A DNA stretch of 58,809 bases from an uncultured Lachnospiraceae bacterium (GCA_910577735.1 CAJTOO010000022.1:1-58809); one strand, 5' to 3'; positions 1 to 8,437 are shown, numbered from the stretch's first letter. Numbers and translations: made by a program. The notes: generated by a model not told the origin, from the letters alone.

Positions 1-89
1 TCCTATTCCTTTTTGATGACTTGTAACATTTTTGTAATTTTAAAAGTTTATCCTGCCGATATCATAAAGTTTTTCCCATATGCAGACAA

Positions 90-1250
90 CTACGGTTTAC
101 AGTTGCCGCAGGGATCATCGTATCCTGCTGCCACTGCTTCCTCCCTTGTCTGGAAAGGCACCTGATTTTTGTCCGCCGGCAGTGTACGGCAGGTAGAACG
201 GTGCAGTTTTTGATTCCTGCGGTTTCCGATATAGCTGCCTGCCGACGGCATATCTGCTGCAGGCGCTGTGTCTGCCTGCGCCGTATTTTCCACTTTCCGG
301 GTATCCTGACTCTGGGTACTCTCTCCCGCTTTCCAGGTATCAGACGGCGCACAGTTCCATGTAATCTGACTGCCATTTGAGGAGGCTGTAACCGTGCCCT
401 GTTCGTCTGTCCTAAATACCTGTACGCCCATCTTTCGCAGGGCATTCAGTGTCTTGGCATGGGGATGCCCATAGCTGTTGTCCTCTCCACAGCTGATCAC
501 CGCGTAAGAAGGCGCAACGGCCTCCAGAAATGCCTCTGAGGAAGAACTTCTGCTCCCGTGATGACCCACTTTCAGCACATCAGCCTGCACTGATTTCTTG
601 CTGCTTAAAATATCACCCTCCGCTTCCTCCTCCATATCTCCGGTAAAGAGAAAACTGTTATCCCCATGGGTCAGCCGTATTACAATGGAATTATTATTCG
701 TATCTTCATAGGACTTTGTGGGCCCTGCAATCGTAAATCCTGCATCTCCCAGCGTATAACTTCTGCCTGCCACAGGAGCCGTGTTCCGATATCCTTTGGC
801 TTTCATGGTATCCAGGACATCCCGATACGTGGCCGTATCATTTACCACATCCGGCATCATCACTGTCTGGCAGTCAAACTTATATAAGATAACATCCATA
901 CCGCCTATATGATCGGCATCCGGGTGCGTGCCCACCACGTATTTTAAGGTTTTTACCCCCTGCTTGGTCAGATAATTCTGAACGGCGGTACCCTGGTTAT
1001 TGTCCCCCGCATCAATCAGCATATATTCTCCGCCGCAGGCAAGCAGAATGGCATCCCCCTGCCCCACATCCATATAATGTACTGTCAGTTCGGAAGGACC
1101 GGTTCCCTTGTTATCTTCCACGGCCAATCTGCCGGTGCCCATGGCAGACATGCTCCCGCATGCCGTTAAAACGCATAAAAGAACAAGTGTTATCAAACTC
1201 ACTCCAAGGCCTCTTCCTATTCGAAAGTTATGATTTCTTCTCGTTTTCAT
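90..1250 (-). CDS. ComEC-like metallo-beta-lactamase-fold lipoprotein with C-terminal Cys metal-binding domain
   Basis: Predicted secreted lipoprotein hydrolase. A basic N-terminus and hydrophobic stretch lead to the lipobox LTAC (Cys about residue 31). A metallo-beta-lactamase fold follows (about residues 50-290) with metal-ligand motifs THPDADHIGG, FTGDMEEEAE and VGHHGSRSSSS, the arrangement of the soluble hydrolase part of ComEC/Rec2. The last ~45 residues (YIGN near their start, then HRSTC, GYDDPCGNCKP) match the small Ada-like Cys domain often attached to secreted clostridial hydrolases and nucleases. No ComEC membrane channel is present, so this is not ComEC itself; an extracellular nuclease or phosphodiesterase is plausible, substrate unknown. 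Start: ATG at 1250, preceded by GGAG at short spacing; an in-frame ATG at 1262 is the alternative. Single gene, no obvious operon partner. Confidence 0.85.
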   Translation of the reverse strand: MKTRRNHNFRIGRGLGVSLITLVLLCVLTACGSMSAMGTGRLAVEDNKGTGPSELTVHYMDVGQGDAILLACGGEYMLIDAGDNNQGTAVQNYLTKQGVKTLKYVVGTHPDADHIGGMDVILYKFDCQTVMMPDVVNDTATYRDVLDTMKAKGYRNTAPVAGRSYTLGDAGFTIAGPTKSYEDTNNNSIVIRLTHGDNSFLFTGDMEEEAEGDILSSKKSVQADVLKVGHHGSRSSSSEAFLEAVAPSYAVISCGEDNSYGHPHAKTLNALRKMGVQVFRTDEQGTVTASSNGSQITWNCAPSDTWKAGESTQSQDTRKVENTAQADTAPAADMPSAGSYIGNRRNQKLHRSTCRTLPADKNQVPFQTREEAVAAGYDDPCGNCKP

Positions 1251-1379
1251 AATGCTCCACATTCATCCTTTTCTCATATTGCAATGCTGTCACATCCGGG
1301 ATGCTGCCTGGAAATCAGCAAATAAGTCCCGCTTGGTTTTCTGCATTCATTTTATCATAGCTTCCTGAAACTGAAAAGA

Positions 1380-1410
1380 CTGTCTGCTATCTTAATCCGA
1401 TAGCAAACAG
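1380..1410 (-). terminator. Rho-independent terminator of the FlxA-like gene
   Basis: A 12-bp stem with one G-U-type mismatch (arms 1380-1391 and 1399-1410, 7-nt loop) sits 13 bp after the stop at 1424. On the minus strand it is followed by TCTTTTC. Confidence 0.75.
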
Positions 1411-1423
1411 CCTGTCATAAATC

Positions 1424-2203
1424 TTATATTCTCACATCCACCGGCGCATATCCGTCTTTCTGCTCTTCGCCGCTGCCGCTTCCATTTTTATTTCCTTCCT
1501 GCTGTCCGTCCTTTGCATCATTTTCGGCAGCATCCTTGGATTCGACTTTCTCTTCCGCCTTGTTCTGCACACCTTCTGCGCTTACTCCCGCATCAGCTAC
1601 CTTCTCCAGTTCCTCGCCAGCCTTACGCAAGGAACTCATCTGCGCTGTCTGTGCAGCCTGGGCCTTAGCGTTGACGTCGGCGAGCTGTTCCTGCTTACTG
1701 CTGGTATCCCCATTGCGGGCGCTGTCCATTTTCATCTCTGCCTCAAGCACACCCGCCTTACCTTCCATACGCTGTGCCACACTGCCCTGGGTATCCGCTG
1801 TCTTTCTGGCCCCGTCCGCTGAAATCAGCGCCTCCATACCTGCCGCTGAAATTCCCATTTCCACACCATTTCCGGAGTCCTTACGTGCGGTCTTCTGATT
1901 CTCGGGAAGTCCCAGCGGATTATCCTCCGCCTGCCTTCTTTCTTCCCGTTCTTTCATTTTCTCTTCCATCTCATGCTGGCGAAGCTGCATGGTCAGGTCA
2001 CTGATTTCTTTCTGAAGTTCCTGGCGTTTCTTTTGCTTCATCTCCGGCGTCATTCCCTGCTTACCATTTAATTCCTGCAGTTCCTTCTGTGCCTGATTGA
2101 TCTTATCCTGAATCCCCTTAGCCACCGGATCATCCTTCTTGCTGCCCATCTTACCCGGCTGCATACCCTGACTGCTGCTGCCGCTTACCGATCCTATCAT
2201 CAT
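1424..2203 (-). CDS. FlxA-like coiled-coil protein
   Basis: 259-aa protein without signal peptide or membrane segment. The N-terminal ~20 residues are Ser/Gly/Met-rich. Residues ~30-110 form a strongly charged Gln/Glu/Lys coiled coil (for example KINQAQKELQELNGKQGMTP), the pattern of the FlxA-like family common in clostridia. The rest is Ala/Glu/Lys-rich, low complexity, ending in an acidic tail and VDVRI. FlxA is sigma-28-linked in E. coli, but no flagellar gene is visible here, so function is unknown. Start: ATG-ATG at 2203/2200 with AAGGAGG 8 nt upstream; that ribosome site lies inside a 12-bp inverted repeat (see 2212-2278), suggesting translational control. A terminator follows the stop. 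Confidence 0.7.
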   Translation of the reverse strand: MMIGSVSGSSSQGMQPGKMGSKKDDPVAKGIQDKINQAQKELQELNGKQGMTPEMKQKKRQELQKEISDLTMQLRQHEMEEKMKEREERRQAEDNPLGLPENQKTARKDSGNGVEMGISAAGMEALISADGARKTADTQGSVAQRMEGKAGVLEAEMKMDSARNGDTSSKQEQLADVNAKAQAAQTAQMSSLRKAGEELEKVADAGVSAEGVQNKAEEKVESKDAAENDAKDGQQEGNKNGSGSGEEQKDGYAPVDVRI

Positions 2204-2211
2204 GCCTTCTT

Positions 2212-2278
2212 CCTCCTTGTCATACTATGTGTTGACAGATAACTCTGTTGTCGTATTCTATATCGAATGACAAGGAGG
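2212..2278 (-). promoter_or_regulatory. Leader that can mask the ribosome binding site of the FlxA-like gene
   Basis: Perfect 12-bp inverted repeat: plus-strand arms CCTCCTTGTCAT (2212-2223) and ATGACAAGGAGG (2267-2278). In the minus-strand transcript the second arm contains the AAGGAGG used by the ATG at 2203, and the first arm is an exact anti-Shine-Dalgarno. The 43-nt loop carries a small ACAGA/TCTGT hairpin. Direct observation; regulatory role is inferred. Confidence 0.6.
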
Positions 2279-2292
2279 CAAAGATAATCACT

Positions 2293-2322
2293 TCTGTTGT
2301 GAAGCGGATTTTTTCTGTTGTA
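2293..2322. promoter_or_regulatory. Direct repeat resembling a LytTR/AgrA-type box pair
   Basis: TCTGTTGT occurs at 2293-2300 and 2314-2321, 21 bp apart (about 9-bp boxes with 12-bp spacer), and a third time at 2244-2251. The 21-bp spacing is typical of AgrA/LytTR boxes, and the neighbouring kinase is AgrC-like, but the sequence match to known boxes is weak and no LytTR regulator is in the window. Confidence 0.3.
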
Positions 2323-2358
2323 AACATACAGGGCATAATGAGAGACGGTTCATGACGG

Positions 2359-3714
2359 TCAATTGCAAACCTGCAGCATCACACTCAGCCGAAACACCTG
2401 TCCTGTGGTTTCCACTTCCATATCTCCATGATACTTCTGTGCAACCCGCCTGATATTGCGCAGCCCGAACCCGTGAAACGCTTTATCTTCTTTCGTGGAA
2501 ACCGGCAGCTGTGACTCTCTATCCATGACAATCTTATGGTAAAAGGAGTTCTCTACCTCAATCATATACACATTTTCCCGCAAAGATGAGGTAATTCTGA
2601 TGCAGCCTTTATCCGTCGCCTCAATCGCATTCGCCAAGGCATTATTCAGGATAATACTCAGATCAAAGGCATCCACTTTCCTGCCCGCCGGATACAGGAA
2701 GCGGCAATCAAAAGCAATCCCTTTCGCCTTCGCCTCCCGGCTTCTCTCCAACAGAATCACATCGGTAACCGGATTCCCGCTCTTTATTCCCTCCGCTGCA
2801 GCCGTATACTGCTCCTGCAGGGATCTGGCATACTGTTCTTGCTCTTTACCGTTCAGTTTCTGCATCACCATGATATGATTACCCATATCATGCTTCAAGC
2901 TGCGTATCTCCCGATACAGCTCTTCCACTTCCCTGATGTGCCGCTCCATGTCCGCCATCTGTCCGGCAAGCAGTTCTTCCCTCGTCTCTTCCTGCTGTCT
3001 TGCCTTAATATTCTGAAACAGCATGATCATCACCGGTATTGGTACATATAAACTCAGACAATACAAGATAACCATCCCATGATATAAAACCGAAGAATCA
3101 ACTTCGCTGTACTGTAATCCAATCGGTGATTCCCATATATATTTCACATAGGCATATCCCATCACACTTGCAAATGACGGCAGAGACATCAGCAGAAACT
3201 CCCGCCCCTGCATCTTTTGTTCTTTACCGCAATATGTCTTCACAATCAGTCCCAATGCCATGAGAATCAATAGAATCTCCGTAAGAACTCCTATCACATT
3301 CTCTGTCAAAAACAGATAGTATCCCTTCTCCGCATCTATATATCCCGAATTCCAGAGCAGGCATCCCTTCCATAACAGCGAACCAACCGTGACAGCAATC
3401 CGTGCCACCAGCCAGCGAACGGCATAAAATGTCCATGCCAGGAAAATTTTCTGCAGAAAATTTTTCCTTTCCATCAGGCACATGACAGCCAGACTCAATA
3501 CCACCCCAATCAGATAGGCCCAAAAGCTTGACAGATAATATGGTACATACCATAATATGAGCATAACTGCCAGATAAGTAAATCCGGTTAACAGCGCCGT
3601 CTTTTTCTTCTGCACAAAGTCTCTCACCAGATAGTAATATGCGAAAGCCCACAGCAGAATCTGCAGAATATTATATATCTCACTTGTCACAAAATAACAA
3701 CGACTCCAGTCCAT
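2359..3714 (-). CDS. AgrC-like GHKL sensor histidine kinase
   Basis: 451-aa membrane sensor kinase. The first ~240 residues hold about six hydrophobic segments, followed by a coiled-coil linker (RQQEETREELLAGQ), an H-box SLKHDMGNH (phospho-accepting His), N-box NNALANAIEAT and G-box FHGFGLRNIRR. This is the AgrC/quorum-type GHKL layout. Its ATG overlaps the stop of the upstream Uma2-family gene (TAATG, shared base at 3714), so the two are translationally coupled. No LytTR response regulator is adjacent and no AgrB/AgrD peptide gene is visible, so partner and ligand are unknown. Composition is like its neighbours. Confidence 0.85.
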   Translation of the reverse strand: MDWSRCYFVTSEIYNILQILLWAFAYYYLVRDFVQKKKTALLTGFTYLAVMLILWYVPYYLSSFWAYLIGVVLSLAVMCLMERKNFLQKIFLAWTFYAVRWLVARIAVTVGSLLWKGCLLWNSGYIDAEKGYYLFLTENVIGVLTEILLILMALGLIVKTYCGKEQKMQGREFLLMSLPSFASVMGYAYVKYIWESPIGLQYSEVDSSVLYHGMVILYCLSLYVPIPVMIMLFQNIKARQQEETREELLAGQMADMERHIREVEELYREIRSLKHDMGNHIMVMQKLNGKEQEQYARSLQEQYTAAAEGIKSGNPVTDVILLERSREAKAKGIAFDCRFLYPAGRKVDAFDLSIILNNALANAIEATDKGCIRITSSLRENVYMIEVENSFYHKIVMDRESQLPVSTKEDKAFHGFGLRNIRRVAQKYHGDMEVETTGQVFRLSVMLQVCN

Positions 3715-4283
3715 TAACTTATATCCACCTGTGTGAAATCAATCTGCAAATCCTCATAAATCCCCACCGGCACCTTATCTGCAAAGGTATATTCCGCATA
3801 GTCTCCTGTCGCAAAATCGTGAACCACCACCGTCCCTTTCACAGAATCCGCTATCCAGTACTCCCGCACGCCTGCAGCCCGGTACTTGAAAAGCTTTATC
3901 GAGCAATCCATCTTTCTGCTGCCCGGCGACACAATCTCAATCACCCAGTCCGGCGCCCCCTGACACCCCTTATCGTCCAGACTTTCCCGATTACAGACCA
4001 CCACGATATCCGGCTCCACATAATTATACCTGTCCTTGTTGATAAAGACTGCAAACGGCGCCAGATACACTTCGCAATCGCCTTTATGCTCCCTGATATA
4101 AGTTTTAATCTGATAAAAAAGTTCCCCTAAAAGCTTCTGATGCACTCTGGAAGGTGATTCCATGCGATACATCTTTCCGTCAATCAATTCTGCCCTCTCT
4201 CCTTCCGGCAGTGCAAAGATATCCTCAATCGTATACCTTTCCTGTGTTGCTTCCGCCATCGCCAGATTACCTCTTACTTTCAT
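3714..4283 (-). CDS. Uma2-family (DUF820) putative endonuclease
   Basis: 189-aa protein of the Uma2 restriction-endonuclease-like family. Visible signatures: YTIEDIFALPEGERAELIDG near the N-terminus, an internal VEPDIVVV (Asp of the PD-(D/E)XK core), DWVIEIVSPG with the Glu, and LFKYRAAGVREYWIAD. The nuclease assignment is a family-level fold prediction; the biological role of these proteins is not established. Start: ATG at 4283 with AAGGAG 8 nt upstream; an upstream in-frame start would add ~31 residues without a ribosome site. The stop overlaps the histidine kinase start (TAATG). Transcription probably begins at the promoter at 4471-4499, giving a ~180-nt structured leader. Confidence 0.75.
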   Translation of the reverse strand: MKVRGNLAMAEATQERYTIEDIFALPEGERAELIDGKMYRMESPSRVHQKLLGELFYQIKTYIREHKGDCEVYLAPFAVFINKDRYNYVEPDIVVVCNRESLDDKGCQGAPDWVIEIVSPGSRKMDCSIKLFKYRAAGVREYWIADSVKGTVVVHDFATGDYAEYTFADKVPVGIYEDLQIDFTQVDIS

Positions 4284-4438
4284 CACTTTTGTCTCCTTTC
4301 TTGTGGCAGGAGACCTCCTACATGCCAGACATACAGCCTCTTTTCCCGGAAATCCTCCTGCTTTTTCATGTTTCATGGATTCGTCAAAGCATAGATTTCC
4401 GAACAGATTTCAGAATAAACAAGACAGGCATTTTGCCT
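4284..4438 (-). promoter_or_regulatory. Structured 5' leader of the Uma2-family/kinase operon
   Basis: In the transcript, AGGAG (plus 4315-4319), CTCCT (4308-4312) and the ribosome site AGGAGAC (4291-4297) form mutually exclusive pairings: GTCTCCT (4308-4314) pairs exactly with AGGAGAC over 7 bp, masking the site, while the upstream AGGAG competes for CTCCT. A further hairpin (CAGGCA-TGCCTG) lies at 4425-4439. Blocks of this leader recur before the Rpn gene (35474-35560). Confidence 0.5.
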
Positions 4439-4470
4439 GGAAATATCTACAGAACGTATGCTTTATTGGC

Positions 4471-4499
4471 ATTATAGCATATCGTTTTTAACGATGCAA
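4471..4499 (-). promoter_or_regulatory. Sigma-A-type promoter of the Uma2/kinase operon, with an inverted repeat in the spacer
   Basis: Minus strand: -35 TTGCAT (4494-4499), 17-bp spacer, -10 TATAAT (4471-4476). The spacer and -35 edge contain ATCGTT-AAA-AACGAT (4481-4495), a perfect 6-bp inverted repeat that could be an operator. Confidence 0.7.
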
Positions 4500-4505
4500 T
4501 ATATT

Positions 4506-4523
4506 CCCCCCCCCCCAAAAAAA
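4506..4523. repeat. Homopolymer tract C11-A7 upstream of a promoter
   Basis: Eleven C followed by seven A on the plus strand, starting 6 bp upstream of the -35 box at 4494-4499. Slippage-prone; length changes could alter the promoter's upstream element. The rest of the 4284-4651 gap holds the promoter, leader and the terminator below; no gene is seen. Confidence 0.75.
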
Positions 4524-4602
4524 TATATACGTAATTTCGTTTTTCTCAACGCACAGCTTACTGCATGCGGCATATGCTTCTCATTGCGCCCTGGCACCGC
4601 CG

Positions 4603-4633
4603 AAAAGGGTACTGCATCATCCGGCAGTACCCT
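4603..4633 (-). terminator. Terminator after the GGDEF-EAL gene
   Basis: Perfect 10-bp stem (AGGGTACTGC at 4606-4615, GCAGTACCCT at 4624-4633, 8-nt loop) followed on the minus strand by TTTTC, 19 bp after the stop at 4652. Confidence 0.8.
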
Positions 4634-4651
4634 CTTGTCTTATAAAATGTT

Positions 4652-6406
4652 TTACTTCGCTCTATTCCTATCCCGATCCTGTTTCAAAAGTTCATAAAAT
4701 TCCTCTGCCGGCATGGGCTTCGCATAATAAAATCCCTGTACCATATCACAGCCGATTTCTTTCAGAAATTCCACCTGTTCCCTGGTCTCTACTCCCTCTG
4801 CCAGAAGGCCCAGATCCAACTTCCCGGCCATGGCAACCACCTGCTCAAGAATCAGCTTTCCTTTCTTTGATACCAGCATATTTTCCATGAATTTCTTATC
4901 AATCTTAATCACGTCAAAGGGCGTCTCCAGCAGAATACTGAGAGAAGAATACCCACTGCCGAAATCATCCATCAGGAGCATGAAGCCTTCGTCCTTCAGA
5001 CGGTTAGACATCTCACTGACCTGTTGGTTATTGACGGTCTCCGTAATCTCCAACTCCAGAGATTGTTTATCAATGCCGATTTTGTCTATCAGGCCATCCA
5101 GCACTTCTATAAACTCATCCTCCACAAGATGATGTCTTGACACATTGACGGAGACAGGACATCCTTCCATGCCTTCCTGCTCACAGCGTTTGATGAAGCG
5201 GCATGCCTCTTCCCAGATATAATAGTCCACATTGCGGATAAAACCATTCTCCTCCAATACCGGAATAAATTCGCTTGGGTATATGATTCCCTTCACCGGA
5301 TGCAGCCAGCGCACCAGCGCCTCTGCGCCCACAATTGCATTATGGGAAATACTGTACTTAGGCTGCAAATACATCTGGAACTGTCTTTGTGCAATTGCTG
5401 CTTTCATATTTTCCTCGATGAACCGTCTCATGTAGAGCAGCTCTTTGAACTTCTCCTGATAAAAGACGACATCTTTCATGACACTCTCTTTGGCCGCCAT
5501 ACGGGCCATAGCTGCCCGGTCCCCCATCTGCCGCAATTCCATCTTCCTGTCATTCACCATATAAATCCCAAATGTATACTGTATCTTAATACCTTTAAAA
5601 TTACCTAACATCTGCCGGATGCGATTCACAAGAGCCGTCAGTTCCGCCTCCTGCTCATATTGTGTCACTATCATGAATACATCGCCTCTGAGACTCACAA
5701 AATACTGGTGTTCGCCGCAAATCCTCCTTAATCCCTCTGTCACAAAATCCAGAATCTCATCGCCTATCTTCTCACCGTAAATATCGTTGATCACTTTAAA
5801 GCGGCGGATATCAAACTGTATATAAGCTATTTTACTCTCAGAGTTATTAAGCAGGTCAAGAGCGTTTCTTCGGAAATTCACCATCTGATTGGAATTCCTG
5901 AGTCCACTCGCCATCCCATTGTTTTCACGTAGTGTCATCATGTCAACAGACTGCCTATTATCCTGATATTCTGCCAGCATCCTCTCCAGGATTTCTATAC
6001 TGGCAGCCATCGCATGGGGACAGATTTTGAACTTAAGCCTCTCCTGCCGCATCCTGGCCATCCCTTCCGGCCTGGATACATCCGTATGCAATATATCCTT
6101 ACACAGATAACTGCCGCCCATCGCTTCCTTAAAGAGAGCGACGAACTCCTCTGTCTTCTTATTGCCGAATACTTCCAGTTCCCGATCCTGCGGATCATCA
6201 AATCCAAACGCCATGCCTAGTATCATCAAAGACGCCGTCACACAGCCACAGACATCCCCCTGCCGCATTCCGACCCCAAAACAAGTGCTCAGCTTAAGGG
6301 CTGTTTTAATATCCAACCCCAAATCGCCTGCAAAAGCCCCAAACAAAGCCTGTGAACAATGATAATCCTGCTTTAAAAGTTCATTTGCCCTTTCTGTATG
6401 TGTCAT
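4652..6406 (-). CDS. C_GCAxxG_C_C redox domain fused to degenerate GGDEF and intact EAL domain
   Basis: 584-aa cytoplasmic protein. Residues ~1-140 match the C_GCAxxG_C_C family, with Cys at about 17, 42, 53, 55, 102 and 129 (YHCSQALFGAF, GDVCGCVTASLM, SYLCKDIL). A GGDEF fold follows (~165-310), but its signature reads RGDVF, so it is probably not a cyclase. The EAL domain (~320-575) keeps EALVRW, VNVSRHHL, LELEITE, MDDFGSGYSSL, IKIDKKF and LAEGVETREQ, as expected for an active c-di-GMP phosphodiesterase. The layout suggests redox- or metal-responsive c-di-GMP hydrolysis (inference). Start: ATG at 6406 with GGAGAGG 7 nt upstream. It has its own promoter and terminator, so it is monocistronic. 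Confidence 0.88.
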   Translation of the reverse strand: MTHTERANELLKQDYHCSQALFGAFAGDLGLDIKTALKLSTCFGVGMRQGDVCGCVTASLMILGMAFGFDDPQDRELEVFGNKKTEEFVALFKEAMGGSYLCKDILHTDVSRPEGMARMRQERLKFKICPHAMAASIEILERMLAEYQDNRQSVDMMTLRENNGMASGLRNSNQMVNFRRNALDLLNNSESKIAYIQFDIRRFKVINDIYGEKIGDEILDFVTEGLRRICGEHQYFVSLRGDVFMIVTQYEQEAELTALVNRIRQMLGNFKGIKIQYTFGIYMVNDRKMELRQMGDRAAMARMAAKESVMKDVVFYQEKFKELLYMRRFIEENMKAAIAQRQFQMYLQPKYSISHNAIVGAEALVRWLHPVKGIIYPSEFIPVLEENGFIRNVDYYIWEEACRFIKRCEQEGMEGCPVSVNVSRHHLVEDEFIEVLDGLIDKIGIDKQSLELEITETVNNQQVSEMSNRLKDEGFMLLMDDFGSGYSSLSILLETPFDVIKIDKKFMENMLVSKKGKLILEQVVAMAGKLDLGLLAEGVETREQVEFLKEIGCDMVQGFYYAKPMPAEEFYELLKQDRDRNRAK

Positions 6407-6466
6407 ACATGCACCTCTCCGTCTCACCTTTTCCCGACATTCCCTTATCTTGAAAAATACGGTACT

Positions 6467-6475
6467 ATTATACCA
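6467..6475 (-). promoter_or_regulatory. Extended -10 promoter of the GGDEF-EAL gene
   Basis: Minus-strand TGGTATAAT (TG-N-TATAAT, -10 at 6467-6472) lies ~60 bp upstream of the start at 6406. No good -35 is seen, which fits an extended -10 promoter. Confidence 0.55.
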
Positions 6476-6532
6476 TAACTGAAAGCAACAAATCTCTTTT
6501 CTGCATCTCTTTCTTATATTAAATTATCCGTC

Positions 6533-8437
6533 TCAGTCAGCAATCGCATTCCCTGTATACAGCTGGTAATATTTTCCCTGCTCTTCCAGAAGCTGGTCGT
6601 GCGTTCCTCTTTCAATGATACGTCCCTGTTCCAGCACCATGATGCAATCGGAATTTTTGACGGTGGAAAGCCTGTGGGCAATTACAAAGGTAGTCCTGCC
6701 CTTCATCAGTTTATCCATACCGTCCTGCACAATCCGTTCTGTACGGGTATCAATGGAACTGGTTGCCTCATCCAGAATCAGCACCGGCGGATCTGCGATA
6801 GCCGCTCTGGCAATGGCTAACAGCTGTCTCTGGCCCTGGCTTAAGTTCGCACCGTCCCCGGAAAGCACTGTATCATACCCTTCCGGCAGTCTCTTGATAA
6901 ACCCGTGGGCATTGGCAAGTTTGGCCGCTGCCACCACTTCCTCGTCAGTAGCGTCCAGCTTTCCGTACCTGATATTTTCCATGACGGTTCCTGTGAAAAG
7001 GTGGGTATCCTGCAGCACAATCCCCAGGGAACGGCGCAGATCCGCCTTCTTGATCTTATTTACATTGATACCGTCATATCGTATTTTCCCATCCTGTATA
7101 TCATAAAACCGATTGATCAGATTGGTGATGGTTGTCTTTCCCGCACCGGTGGAACCTACAAAGGCAATCTTTTGACCCGGCTGGGCATATAACTTCACAT
7201 CATGGAGTACAATCTTATCATCATTATAGCCAAAGTCCACACCGTCAAATACTACGTCTCCCTGCAGTTCCACATAATCCACGCTATGATCCGCCTGATG
7301 TTCATGACGCCATGCCCAGCGGCCCGTGCGTTTCGGCGTCTCCACAAGCTTACCATTCTCCTCTTTGACGTTGACCAAAGTCACATAACCATCGTCCGCC
7401 TCTGGTTTTTCATCCAGCATCTGGAAAATACGTTCCGCGCCCGCCATGGCCATGACAATGGAATTAAACTGTTGACTCACTTGGTTAATGGGCATATTAA
7501 AACTTTTATTAAAAGTCAGGAAACTGGCTAATTTCCCCAGTGTCAGACCGGTCAGACCGGAGAGCGCAAGCGCACCGCCCACAATAGCACAGACCACATA
7601 GCTTACATTGCCCAGCTGCATATTCACCGGCCCCACCACATTGACCAGGTAATTGGCCCGGTCTGCGCTCTCATAAAGGGCATCATTCAGTTCGCGGAAG
7701 TGTTCTATGTTTTCTTCCTCATGGCAGAATACCTTGACTACCTTCTGGCCGTCCATCATCTCCTCGATATAGCCGTTGACCTTACCCAGATTCTTCTGCT
7801 GTTCCAGGAAATATCTGCTGCTTAAGCCCGCAACCTTCTTCGTCACCACCAGCATGACCGCTATCATCAGAAGCGTCACAAGCGTGAGCGGTATACTTAA
7901 AATCACCATGCTCACAAACACACTGACAATGGTGATAAAGCTGTTAAACACCTGGGGCATACTCTGGCTGATCATCTGCCGCAGGGTATCCGTGTCATTG
8001 GTATAAGTTGACATAATGTCTCCATGGGCATGGGTATCGAAATATTTGATAGGAAGTGTCTCCATATGGGAAAACAGATCATTTCGCATATTTCTGAGGA
8101 TTCCCTGGGTCACATTAATCATAATCCTGTTCCAGGTATAGGCCGCCGCCACGCCAATCAGATAAAACCCGGCCACTCTTGCAATGGCACCTGCTAATGG
8201 CCCAAAATCAGGTGTATCCGCCACAAGCATAGGTGTAATATAATCATCAATCAGACGCTGGATAAACAAGGTTCCCTGCACATTGGCCAGCACACTGATC
8301 AGAATCAGCACCGCCGTCAATATCAAGTGCGGTGTGTAATCTCTGGCCACATATTTCATTAATCTTTTAAATATCCTGCCCGGGTTCTCTATTTTCTTTC
8401 CTCCCGGCATTCCTCTTCTCATTCCTGGACCTGGCAT
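6533..8437 (-). CDS. ABC exporter half-transporter (permease-ATPase), subunit 2
   Basis: 634-aa fused exporter of the multidrug/lipid type. A six-helix transmembrane domain (~40-330) is followed by a nucleotide-binding domain (~390-630) with Walker A GSTGAGKTT, Q-loop VLQDTHLF, signature LSQGQ, Walker B VLILDEATSSID and H-loop VIAHRLSTV. All motifs look catalytic. Its ATG overlaps the stop of the upstream half-transporter (TAATG at 8435-8439), so the two are co-translated and should form a heterodimer. Substrate cannot be told from sequence; family members export drugs, peptides or lipids. The N-terminal MPGPGMRRGMPGG is an unusual Gly/Pro/Met-rich leader. Confidence 0.9.
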   Translation of the reverse strand: MPGPGMRRGMPGGKKIENPGRIFKRLMKYVARDYTPHLILTAVLILISVLANVQGTLFIQRLIDDYITPMLVADTPDFGPLAGAIARVAGFYLIGVAAAYTWNRIMINVTQGILRNMRNDLFSHMETLPIKYFDTHAHGDIMSTYTNDTDTLRQMISQSMPQVFNSFITIVSVFVSMVILSIPLTLVTLLMIAVMLVVTKKVAGLSSRYFLEQQKNLGKVNGYIEEMMDGQKVVKVFCHEEENIEHFRELNDALYESADRANYLVNVVGPVNMQLGNVSYVVCAIVGGALALSGLTGLTLGKLASFLTFNKSFNMPINQVSQQFNSIVMAMAGAERIFQMLDEKPEADDGYVTLVNVKEENGKLVETPKRTGRWAWRHEHQADHSVDYVELQGDVVFDGVDFGYNDDKIVLHDVKLYAQPGQKIAFVGSTGAGKTTITNLINRFYDIQDGKIRYDGINVNKIKKADLRRSLGIVLQDTHLFTGTVMENIRYGKLDATDEEVVAAAKLANAHGFIKRLPEGYDTVLSGDGANLSQGQRQLLAIARAAIADPPVLILDEATSSIDTRTERIVQDGMDKLMKGRTTFVIAHRLSTVKNSDCIMVLEQGRIIERGTHDQLLEEQGKYYQLYTGNAIAD

